NCBI GenBank assembly: GCA_964541605.1
Contig: CAZIQY010000087.1
Location: 1 to 11,182, forward strand
DNA: 11,182 nucleotides
Origin: CAZIQY01 sp964541605
GTDB taxonomy: Bacteria; Desulfobacterota; Syntrophia; Syntrophales; UBA2185
Reading direction: 5' to 3'
In this document: piece after piece, positions 1 through 5,980 of the stretch
How the letters are laid out: every line of letters begins with the position of its first letter
Position numbering within the stretch: the stretch's first letter is position 1
Notes under the pieces: model-generated
Database searches by the model: none
What the model was told of the DNA's origin: nothing
Seen by the model: only the letters and a program-made list of their open reading frames with translations
Position numbers and translations under genes: made by a program

Positions 1-1065
1 GATCTCCATGTCAAAAGGGGAGGGGTCAATGTCCTGGATATTTCCTCTCTTGCTGTATCCGAGGGGGAAGTCCTTTCTCTCATCGGACCGAACGGGGCGG
101 GGAAATCGACGTTGCTGCTGGCGTTATGCCGGCTGCTGAAATCTGTTCAGGGTAACGTTGCATTCAAAGGAAAAACCGTTGATACGAACCATAGCCTGTT
201 TGCTTATCGACGGAAAATCGCCATGGTTTTTCAGGAACCCCTTCTCTTTGATTCAACGGTATTTGAAAATGTCGCCTCGGGTTTAAAGATTCGAGGAATG
301 CGCCATGACGAGATGAAACAGATAGTGGCAGACTGTCTGGAACGTTTTGGCATCGGTCATCTCGTTCAGCGTTCTGCAAGGAAGCTCTCAGGTGGCGAAG
401 CCCAGCGGACAAGCCTTGCCCGGGCATTCGCAACAAAACCGGAGATCGTTTTGCTCGACGAACCGTTTTCATCCCTCGATCCGCCGACACGAGAGTCTCT
501 TATGGGAGATCTTGAACGCATCCTGCGGGAGACGGGGACCACGACCATCATGGCGACCCACGACCAGGTGGAAGCCCTCCGGCTGTCTGACCGGATTGCC
601 GTGATGAATCAGGGGAAGATTGCCCAGATCGGCACGCCGGAACAGGTGATGAACCAGCCCGTTGACGAATTTGTGGCCTCTTTCGTGGGCATGGAAACGG
701 TTTTTTCAGGGCATGTGACGAAGACTTATGACGGGACGTTTATCACATCCGTTTCGGGCCGGGAGATTGAGGCCGTCGGTGCCGTCAAACCCGGAGAAAA
801 GGTTGTTTGCTTCATCCGTCCCGAGAATGTCACCCTCTCGACGGGCGCTTCTGATGAGAGGTCCAGCGCAAGAAACATGTTCCGGGGCACGATTGTCAAA
901 ATCATCCCCATGGGACTTTTTCATAAGGTTCAGCTAGACTGTGGTTTTCCACTTGTTGCCTATGTCACGCACCAGTCTCTCGAAAATTTATCCCTGAAAG
1001 AGAGTGCTTCCGTCTTTGCATCCTTCAAGGCGACCGCCGTTCACGTGATTCGGAAAGAGAAATAA
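1..1065 (+). CDS. Molybdate/tungstate-type ABC transporter ATP-binding protein (5' truncated by window)
   Basis: ATPase subunit of an ABC importer that would energise oxyanion uptake at the cytoplasmic face of the membrane. The frame is open from base 1, so the true start lies upstream; 354 residues are visible. Seen: Walker A GPNGAGKST (visible residues 29-37), Q-loop glutamine near 78, signature LSGGEAQR (129-136), Walker B IVLLDEP (149-155), D-loop SSLD, and H-loop histidine near 187 in MATHD. The last ~110 residues (FIRPENV onward) look like the TOBE-type oxyanion-sensing domain typical of ModC/WtpC/TupC ATPases. A MosB-like storage protein downstream and formate dehydrogenase genes beyond support molybdate or tungstate as substrate. 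The metal cannot be decided here, and another TOBE-containing importer (for example sulfate) is possible. The next gene starts 55 bp after the TAA stop. Confidence 0.88.
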   Translation, partial: DLHVKRGGVNVLDISSLAVSEGEVLSLIGPNGAGKSTLLLALCRLLKSVQGNVAFKGKTVDTNHSLFAYRRKIAMVFQEPLLFDSTVFENVASGLKIRGMRHDEMKQIVADCLERFGIGHLVQRSARKLSGGEAQRTSLARAFATKPEIVLLDEPFSSLDPPTRESLMGDLERILRETGTTTIMATHDQVEALRLSDRIAVMNQGKIAQIGTPEQVMNQPVDEFVASFVGMETVFSGHVTKTYDGTFITSVSGREIEAVGAVKPGEKVVCFIRPENVTLSTGASDERSSARNMFRGTIVKIIPMGLFHKVQLDCGFPLVAYVTHQSLENLSLKESASVFASFKATAVHVIRKEK

Positions 1066-1120
1066 TACCAATTTCCATATAGGATTAGAAAACAAGGATG
1101 GACAGAGTGGTATTTTAGCT

Positions 1121-1840
1121 ATGAGAGTATACATCGGATTTGACGATACGGATACCCGTGATTCAGACTTCGGCACGGGCAAGGTAGCCCGCCGTTTTGA
1201 AAAAATGTTGCCGGAAGGATGCCGTATGTGGGGAGTTGTCCGTCAACAACTCCTGTTTGATGAAAGGATTCCTTACACGTCTCACAACAGTTCGGCCTGT
1301 GCGGTTATTGATGTCCAGGATCTTGCCATGAAAGAGGTTCTTCTTTCCATGGCCGTTGAACATATTGAGCGCGAATCCGCCGAAGGTAGCGATCCGGGTC
1401 TTTGTGTTGCCTGTGAAGGCGATGCCGGCCTGACAGGCCTGATTTCATTCGGACATCTGTGTGCAACGATCATCGTTACCCAGAAAGAGGCGCTTCAGGC
1501 GGCATCGGGCATCCATCTGTCCGGCCATGGAGGTTCCAACGACGGTATTATAGGGGCAGCTGCCGCAGTCGGCCTGACGGCATCCGGCTGGCATGGAAGG
1601 TTTATCGAATTTGCCGGGTTGCGTAAATTTCCTGAAACTGTTAAAGTGTGGGAACTCGAACGGCATGGGATTGCAGTTGTATCTCTCGACAGGGACGGCA
1701 TGGTTCCGTCTCCTGAAGATGTCGTCAATACAAGAGGGTGGTTGCGTCCCAGGCTTTGGGATGGGAGGGCGATATTGCCCGTTCTGCCGCGAGGGAAGAA
1801 CGTCTGGGAAGGCATGGGGCAAAAAAGAAAAAAATCGTAG
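1121..1840 (+). CDS. TiaS-like (tRNA-Ile2 agmatidine synthase catalytic-domain-like) protein, substrate unknown
   Basis: A 239-residue soluble protein. It opens with MRVYIGFDDTDTRDSDFGTG, the acidic DDTD motif of archaeal TiaS, which in that family belongs to the ATP/Mg-binding kinase-like domain. A later stretch around residues 134-146 (SGHGGSNDGIIGA) resembles the glycine-rich GxxGIIGALAAIG-type motif of the same domain. Archaeal TiaS is about 420 residues, with an extra OB fold and zinc ribbon; these are absent here. Bacteria modify tRNA-Ile2 with TilS/lysidine, so agmatidine synthesis is unlikely and a different ATP-dependent reaction is inferred. It lies between an oxyanion ABC ATPase and a molybdenum storage homologue, suggesting a role in metal handling. 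The ATG start has only a weak purine-rich ribosome binding site (AGAGTGG, near 1104-1110). The family assignment rests on remembered motifs. Confidence 0.72.
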   Translation: MRVYIGFDDTDTRDSDFGTGKVARRFEKMLPEGCRMWGVVRQQLLFDERIPYTSHNSSACAVIDVQDLAMKEVLLSMAVEHIERESAEGSDPGLCVACEGDAGLTGLISFGHLCATIIVTQKEALQAASGIHLSGHGGSNDGIIGAAAAVGLTASGWHGRFIEFAGLRKFPETVKVWELERHGIAVVSLDRDGMVPSPEDVVNTRGWLRPRLWDGRAILPVLPRGKNVWEGMGQKRKKS

Positions 1841-1859
1841 AGACTAAGGAGGGGTGATC

Positions 1860-2075
1860 ATGGCAGGCAAGATTTTTTATCGTGAACGACGGAAGGTGGG
1901 AGAAGGCGAGAAAAAACCGCGTTTTAAACTGGTTGCCGTTGCCGGGGTGGATATGAAAGTTTACGGCAAACACCTCCGCAAGAAAGAATTGGAGCAGATT
2001 GCGGAAGCCGTCGGAGCGGAGTTGATTTTGCTCAAACAGGGCGGCAAGGACGAAGAGGTAGAAATCGAAGATTAG
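1860..2075 (+). CDS. Small conserved-looking protein of unknown function (71 aa)
   Basis: I do not recognise a family. The ATG at 1860 is chosen over an in-frame GTG at 1854 because a strong ribosome binding site, AAGGAGG (1846-1852), is 7 bp upstream of it and would overlap the GTG. The 71-residue product is highly charged: a basic N-terminal segment (KIFYRERRKVGEGEKKPRF), a central LVAVAGVDMKVYGKHL stretch, an amphipathic helix-like KKELEQIAEAVGAELILLK, and an acidic tail ending EEVEIED. There is no signal peptide, membrane segment or cysteine, so it is probably a small cytosolic alpha/beta protein. It starts 19 bp after the TiaS-like gene and ends 22 bp before the storage-protein gene, so cotranscription and a shared role are likely. 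Confidence 0.75.
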   Translation: MAGKIFYRERRKVGEGEKKPRFKLVAVAGVDMKVYGKHLRKKELEQIAEAVGAELILLKQGGKDEEVEIED

Positions 2076-2097
2076 AAGGCGACAAAAGGAGTTTTAG

Positions 2098-2928
2098 ATG
2101 GCACTAATGCGGGAACGCGACGGCCGGCGTTTGCACGTAAAAAGCAAGCTGATGGGAGAGAGCCTGATCAGCCGATCGTTTATAAAGGGTTTTAAGGTTG
2201 CACCCCAACAGCGGCTTTTCCAGGACGTGAATGTCATAAAAATAGGCGGACAGTCCATCTGCGATCGTGGCATAAAAGTCCTTCCGCGAATTGTTAAAGA
2301 AATTACGGCAAACAAGCCTGAACACAAGATGCTCATCACAACGGGGGGCGGAACCAGAAGCAGGCATATCTATGCCATCGGTCTTGAGTTGGGTATGCCC
2401 ACGGGCATCATCGCAAAATTCGGGAGTTCCGTTTCCGAGCAGAATGCCCTTCTGGTTTCCACACTGCTGTCGCCGTGGGGCGGCATCAAAATCGGCCATG
2501 ATGAAATCATGAAGCTCCCCACCTACTTCGCCCAGGATTGCATACCCGTCATGCATGGGATGCCTCCTTATGATTTCTTCGCCATTCCTTCAGCGGGGTG
2601 GCGGGTGCCTGTTCACAGAACGGATGTGGGGACGGTGATACTGGCTGATTTGATCGGCGTCAGGAACTGCATTTTTGTCAAGGATGAACAGGGCCTTTAT
2701 ACGGAAGATCCGAAAAAGAACGGCAAGGCCGCGTTCATCCCCGAAATCAGTGCCACTGAACTCTTATCAAGAGATTTGGATGACCTCATTATCGAGAGGC
2801 CGTGTCTTGAAATCCTTCAGGCCAGTGAGGTCATAGACAGAATCCAGATTATTAACGGTCTGGAAGAAGGGAATCTGACAAAAGCGCTCAATGGCGAGCC
2901 GGTCGGGACAATTATCAGGAAAATTTAG
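2098..2928 (+). CDS. mosB: Molybdenum storage protein subunit (MosB-like, amino acid kinase superfamily)
   Basis: A 276-residue protein of the UMP-kinase/amino acid kinase fold, closest from memory to the Azotobacter vinelandii molybdenum storage protein, especially its beta subunit. That protein stores polyoxomolybdate or polytungstate clusters inside an ATP-binding hexamer. Seen: VIKIGGQS (46-53, nucleotide-site lysine and glycines), GGGTRSRH (83-90), KFGSSVSEQNA, GMPPY, HRTDVGT, FVKDEQGLYTEDP and a C-terminal VGTIIRKI. Length matches the family (about 270-276). Azotobacter has a MosA/MosB pair; only one gene is here, so it may form a homo-oligomer or pair with a subunit encoded elsewhere. 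Start ATG 2098 has AAAGGAG at 2085-2091. The neighbouring oxyanion ABC ATPase and FDH genes support Mo/W storage. The symbol is by resemblance; a plain UMP kinase is unlikely given GMPPY and HRTD. Confidence 0.87.
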   Translation: MALMRERDGRRLHVKSKLMGESLISRSFIKGFKVAPQQRLFQDVNVIKIGGQSICDRGIKVLPRIVKEITANKPEHKMLITTGGGTRSRHIYAIGLELGMPTGIIAKFGSSVSEQNALLVSTLLSPWGGIKIGHDEIMKLPTYFAQDCIPVMHGMPPYDFFAIPSAGWRVPVHRTDVGTVILADLIGVRNCIFVKDEQGLYTEDPKKNGKAAFIPEISATELLSRDLDDLIIERPCLEILQASEVIDRIQIINGLEEGNLTKALNGEPVGTIIRKI

Positions 2929-2945
2929 ATTTATTTGCCTGATAA
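2912..2945 (+). other. Inverted repeat spanning the mosB-like stop codon
   Basis: TTATCAGG (2912-2919) is perfectly complementary to CCTGATAA (2938-2945), with an 18-nt A/T-rich loop that contains the TAG stop (2926-2928). No uridine run follows directly, so it is not a canonical intrinsic terminator. It may stabilise the mRNA 3' end, act as a weak terminator, or be chance. Confidence 0.3.
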
Positions 2946-3023
2946 ACCCGTCTCTTTCATTACACCTTTCCCGTCTTACGGCTTTACACCCATTTTTACT
3001 GTCGCGTAAAGGCTGTCTTTGTT

Positions 3024-3041
3024 TATGTCATTTATGACATA
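3024..3041. promoter_or_regulatory. Distal operator, perfect palindrome TATGTCAT-TT-ATGACATA
   Basis: An 8+2+8 palindrome with perfect arms. Its centre is 32 bp upstream of an identical-armed palindrome at 3056-3073, about three helical turns, so two dimers would sit on the same DNA face. It lies near -52 relative to the predicted start. Binding by a dimeric regulator is inferred; the regulator is not in the window. Related sites occur before fdnG and before the gene at 10990. Confidence 0.8.
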
Positions 3042-3048
3042 TTTTTGC

Positions 3049-3077
3049 TTGACATTATGTCATGAATGACATATAAT
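3049..3077 (+). promoter_or_regulatory. Sigma70-type promoter of the FmdE/MoeA-like gene and fdhE, with embedded operator
   Basis: A consensus -35 TTGACA (3049-3054), a 17-bp spacer and a consensus -10 TATAAT (3072-3077). Transcription should start near 3084. The spacer holds the second palindrome TATGTCAT-GA-ATGACATA (3056-3073), whose last two bases overlap the -10 box. Occupancy should therefore block RNA polymerase, implying repression of an otherwise very strong promoter. Confidence 0.85.
3056..3073. promoter_or_regulatory. Proximal operator, perfect palindrome inside the promoter spacer
   Basis: TATGTCAT-GA-ATGACATA, arms identical to those of the distal operator 32 bp upstream and overlapping the -10 box by two bases. 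This placement is typical of repressor sites. The same arrangement is found at 10706-10723. Confidence 0.8.
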
Positions 3078-3083
3078 GCTCCG

Positions 3084-3289
3084 AAGTTTGGCATTGGTGG
3101 TATGAAATAAGTGCTCCTATTTCATATTCCGTCAAGGGTGCCTTCCGCTAATGATGCCAGGAATCAGATGTGTCCCATTACACTCCGCATCTTGCCTGGC
3201 ATCACTGTTTTTATATAGTTTGTAAAGAAAACGATCTCTCTCATCCATATTTCCCGCAACTGTAATGGTGATTTGGAGGCCTTAGACAC
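3084..3289 (+). promoter_or_regulatory. Structured 5' leader (candidate cis-regulatory RNA), copy A
   Basis: A predicted untranslated leader of about 206 nt. Three helices can be drawn. P1 pairs GGCAT (3090-3094) with GTGCC (3138-3142). P1 encloses P2, where TATGAAATA (3101-3109) pairs with TATTTCATA (3118-3126). P3 pairs GATGCCAGG (3153-3161) with CCTGGCATC (3195-3203). P3 continues after a small internal loop into an inner helix AGATGTG/CGCATCT (3166-3172/3186-3192), capped by the 13-nt loop TCCCATTACACTC. P3 and its loop recur almost unchanged at 10804-10855. Five T residues follow P3 (3208-3212), so copy A could also work as an attenuator. I do not recognise it as the Moco riboswitch or another known class. 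Beyond 3215 nothing is evident until the ribosome binding site GGAGG (3275-3279). Confidence 0.65.
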
Positions 3290-4927
3290 GTGAACATCGG
3301 TTCCTATTCCTACGATGAATATTTGCATCTTGTGAAGTCCTTTCACGGGAGCGTCGCTCCCGGTATGGTCATTGGCGGGTTCATGGTTGACTTGGCCCTT
3401 CGTCATTCTCCCGAGGGAGAATTGTTCGATGCCCTTTGCGAAACGTCAGCCTGTCTTCCCGACGCGATTCAGTTGCTCACCCCTTGTACCGTGGGGAATG
3501 GCTGGCTTAAAATCCTCAGTCTTGGACGCTATGCCCTGACCCTTTATGAAAAGTATCAGGGGGCGGGCATCCGGGTGTTTCTCGATGCGTCCAAAGTGGA
3601 TGACTGGCCTGAGATTAAAGGCTGGTACTTCAGGCTCAAACCGAAAAAAGAACAGAATTCCGAGCGCCTCCTTGAAGAGATCCGGGAAGCTGGTGAGGGA
3701 ATATGCACTCTTCAGAAGGTCGTCGTGAAGCCGCAGTTTGTGGGAAGCCGAATTCACGGGAGCAAAATCGTACGCTGTCCGCTATGCCGGGAAGCTTATC
3801 CGGAAGTGGATGGAGGGATATGCAGAGGCTGTAGTGGATACGCTCCATATGAGACCCCCAGGCTCGTAAACGGACCGGAAAGAAAAGGCCATGCCCGCCT
3901 GAACTCGCTTCCCGTGGAACAAGCGGTTGGTAAACACGCCCTTCACGACATGACCCTTATTGTACCTGGTGAAGAGAAAGGGCCGGCCTTCAAACGTGGC
4001 CAGATCATTGAGGTGGGTGATATTTGCCGTCTTCAGAAAATGGGGAGGCAGTCTCTCTATGTGGAGGAAGAGAATGAGCATAGCCCGGACTGGATCCATG
4101 AAGACGAGGCGGCACTGGCCTTTGCACGGAGCATGGCGGGAGAAGGCGTATCATTCACGGATGCACCGAAAGAGGGGAAAGTCAATTTTCTTGCTGACCG
4201 GGATGGACTCTTCATGGTGGATCGAGATGGATTGGAGATGTTCAACCTGATGCCGGGGGTCGTGTGCGCCAGCCGTCAGGGGTATGATGTTGTGTCCCGG
4301 GATGAAAAACTTGCCGGCGCCCGCGCAATTCCGCTTTACCTCTCCCGGACCGATTTCAAAAAGGCCATGGCGGTGTTGAAAGAGGGGCCGGTCTTCAGTG
4401 TCCTGCCTATGCGGAAGGCGAAAGCCGGCATCCTGGTTACAGGTACAGAAATTTTCCAGGGGCTGGTACAGGACAGATTTATTCCCGTCATCGGCCGCAA
4501 GCTTGAACAGTATGGCTGTGAAGTCATACAGACGCGCATTGTGCCGGATGATCGGAAGATGATCAGCCAGGCTGTCGGTGAACTTATTGACACCGGCATG
4601 GATATCCTGGTGACGACGGCCGGTCTTTCCGTGGATCCCGATGATGTCACGAGACAGGGGCTCTTGGACGCCAGGGTAACGGATATGCTCTATGGGATGC
4701 CCGTCATACCGGGGGCAATGACGTTACTGGCGCACATCGGCCGAGTTCAGGTAATCGGAGTGCCGGCCTGCGCCCTTTATTTCCAGACGACAAGTTTCGA
4801 CCTGCTGCTGCACCGTCTGCTGGCGGATCAATTCCCCACGCGGGAAGAGCTGGTGCGACTCGGGCATGGGGCCCTGTGCCTGGAGTGTGAAACTTGCCAT
4901 TATCCACGGTGCACCTTTGGCCGTTAA
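3290..4927 (+). CDS. FmdE-domain / MoeA-like molybdopterin-binding fusion protein
   Basis: A 545-residue multidomain protein, probably cytosolic. Residues ~10-150 match the FmdE domain (FHGSVAPGMVIGG; ACLPDAIQLLTPCTVGNGWLK), named after formylmethanofuran dehydrogenase subunit E. The usual HGHxCPG cysteine appears as alanine (HGSVAPG). A zinc-ribbon-like CPLC...CRGC lies at 163-181. Residues ~208-350 contain HDMTLIVPGEEKGPAFKRG, typical of MoeA-like/molybdopterin-binding proteins. Residues ~378-505 resemble a MoCF-biosynthesis domain (VTGTEI 383-388, TTAGLSVDPDDVTRQGL 442-458). The tail carries C530-x2-C533-x2-C536-x4-C541. The role is inferred to be molybdenum/tungsten cofactor binding, insertion or delivery to formate dehydrogenase, as fdhE follows 19 bp later. 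The start is GTG 3290 with GGAGG 3275-3279; no nearby in-frame ATG competes. Confidence 0.8.
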   Translation: MNIGSYSYDEYLHLVKSFHGSVAPGMVIGGFMVDLALRHSPEGELFDALCETSACLPDAIQLLTPCTVGNGWLKILSLGRYALTLYEKYQGAGIRVFLDASKVDDWPEIKGWYFRLKPKKEQNSERLLEEIREAGEGICTLQKVVVKPQFVGSRIHGSKIVRCPLCREAYPEVDGGICRGCSGYAPYETPRLVNGPERKGHARLNSLPVEQAVGKHALHDMTLIVPGEEKGPAFKRGQIIEVGDICRLQKMGRQSLYVEEENEHSPDWIHEDEAALAFARSMAGEGVSFTDAPKEGKVNFLADRDGLFMVDRDGLEMFNLMPGVVCASRQGYDVVSRDEKLAGARAIPLYLSRTDFKKAMAVLKEGPVFSVLPMRKAKAGILVTGTEIFQGLVQDRFIPVIGRKLEQYGCEVIQTRIVPDDRKMISQAVGELIDTGMDILVTTAGLSVDPDDVTRQGLLDARVTDMLYGMPVIPGAMTLLAHIGRVQVIGVPACALYFQTTSFDLLLHRLLADQFPTREELVRLGHGALCLECETCHYPRCTFGR

Positions 4928-4946
4928 ACTGCGAGGACGCCACAGT

Positions 4947-5819
4947 ATGAATCATGACGAGAAAATAGCGCATATCGAAAGGTTGATGGACGAAGCCGTG
5001 ACAAATCATTCCCACAGCAGGGATATTATTAACGCTTTCCGACCCGTCATCATGGAGAGGTATCGTCTGGTCGGGAAAGTGGTATTACAAACTACGGATG
5101 CACCGAAGATCGACAGGCGGAAATTTAAAGGGGGAGTGCCCGTAATACGCCAGACAACGATGTTTCGAGATGACGATCCATGGGCGGAGATTGCCCTTTC
5201 CCTCATACCTGCCATGAAACAGGGATTCCCGGCTCTTCAGGACGACCTGTCTAAGCTGGAAGAATTGGCAAAAAATAAAACGATCAGTATCTATGATTAT
5301 TTCAGATCGTATCCTGCCGATGGGGATGCCGTCGTTGCCGGCTGGGTATCGGAGTTCAATGTCAGTGCCGCGGCCGTTGCCTTAATGTTGGGAACCATAA
5401 CAAGAATCATCCTTGAAAAAAGAACACAGCATATAAAATGGAAATGGGGCGATTGGGAGAAGGGTTACTGCCCGGTCTGTGGGACGTTTCCCTCTATCGC
5501 GATGATCAAAGAAAAAATTGCCGAGCGGTGGCTCCACTGTTCCCAGTGCGGATATGAATGGAAATTCAGCAGGGTTTTATGCCCTTACTGCGAACACGAG
5601 GCGTGCAAGGAAATGCCGTTTTTCTTTGTAGAGGGTAATGACAAAGAATGCGCATTTGCATGCGACAAATGTAAACGGTATTTAATTACATTGACACGTA
5701 TGAGTGATTTGATCATCCGTGATCTGGACATCTCAGCCATCAGCCTCACCCATCTGGATCTCATCATGCAGGAGAAGGGCTTCCAGCCGATGACAACCTG
5801 TGCATGGAATGTTTTTTAG
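4947..5819 (+). CDS. fdhE: Formate dehydrogenase accessory protein FdhE
   Basis: A 290-residue cytosolic maturation factor. The family is required for activity of membrane-bound, Tat-exported formate dehydrogenases and binds iron through cysteine motifs. Seen: four CxxC pairs in the C-terminal half, in the family order, CPVC (GYCPVCGTFPS), CSQC (LHCSQCGYEW), CPYC and CDKC (CDKCKRYL), followed by the conserved DL.S..LTHLDLIMQEKGF end. The ATG at 4947 is preferred to an upstream in-frame ATG at 4866, which lies inside the preceding gene; GAGG at 4933-4936 is a modest ribosome binding site. Only 19 bp separate it from the FmdE/MoeA-like gene, suggesting one operon under the 3049 promoter. The client is probably the fdnGHI complex directly downstream. 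Confidence 0.93.
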   Translation: MNHDEKIAHIERLMDEAVTNHSHSRDIINAFRPVIMERYRLVGKVVLQTTDAPKIDRRKFKGGVPVIRQTTMFRDDDPWAEIALSLIPAMKQGFPALQDDLSKLEELAKNKTISIYDYFRSYPADGDAVVAGWVSEFNVSAAAVALMLGTITRIILEKRTQHIKWKWGDWEKGYCPVCGTFPSIAMIKEKIAERWLHCSQCGYEWKFSRVLCPYCEHEACKEMPFFFVEGNDKECAFACDKCKRYLITLTRMSDLIIRDLDISAISLTHLDLIMQEKGFQPMTTCAWNVF

Positions 5820-5850
5820 AATTCATGCCTTTAGTTAACCTATTTTTTTA
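5802..5850 (+). terminator. Possible weak terminator after fdhE
   Basis: GCATGGAAT (5802-5810) pairs with ATTCATGC (5821-5828) with one bulged G, spanning the fdhE stop. A run of seven T residues lies at 5843-5849, 14 nt after the stem. The distance and A/T-rich stem make it an imperfect terminator, so some read-through into fdnG is possible. Confidence 0.3.
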
Positions 5851-5883
5851 GACTTCAGTTCCCTCGATTTTCTCAAGCACGCA

Positions 5884-5901
5884 TATGTTAGAATTAACAT
5901 A
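5884..5901. promoter_or_regulatory. Degenerate palindrome TATGTTAG-AA-TTAACATA upstream of fdnG
   Basis: An 18-bp near-palindrome with the same outer TATGT...ACATA halves and the same 8+2+8 spacing as the operators at 3024 and 3056, but a TTA/TAA core. It lies in an A/T-rich region with further GTTAA half-sites (5834, 5906, 5921). It could be a variant site for the same regulator or a site for another one. Confidence 0.4.
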
Positions 5902-5937
5902 AATTGTTAATTTAATAGTTGTTAAGCCCTTTTTTTC

Positions 5938-5966
5938 TTGACTCTCCGATAAAAAAAGTATATGCA
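5938..5966 (+). promoter_or_regulatory. Candidate fdnG promoter
   Basis: TTGACT (5938-5943) lies 17 bp before TATGCA (5961-5966); a TATATG at 5959-5964 with a 15-bp spacer is the alternative. The -10 match is poor, so activator dependence is plausible. A second TTGACA at 5975-5980 has no usable -10 that would keep the ribosome binding site in the transcript. Confidence 0.4.
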
Positions 5967-5980
5967 TGCCACGTTTGACA

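Noticed and set aside
1064..1114. Inverted repeat AATACCA/TGGTATT between the ABC ATPase and the TiaS-like gene
   Set aside because: Seven base pairs around a 37-nt loop with no T run; too weak to call a terminator or operator.
2982..3011. CTTTAC/GTAAAG hairpin in the intergenic region before the operators
   Set aside because: Only six perfect pairs with an 18-nt loop and no following T tract; likely chance, and absent from the second module copy.
3084..3206. Molybdenum cofactor (Moco/Tuco) riboswitch upstream of the FmdE/MoeA-like gene
   Set aside because: Gene context fits and there is a faint likeness around 3118-3142, but the conserved core I remember from E. coli moaA is not matched and copy B lacks even that likeness. 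An Infernal scan would settle it.
4866..4946. N-terminal extension of FdhE from the ATG at 4866
   Set aside because: It would overlap the preceding gene by about 60 bases and has no family resemblance; ATG 4947 gives the usual FdhE start and length.
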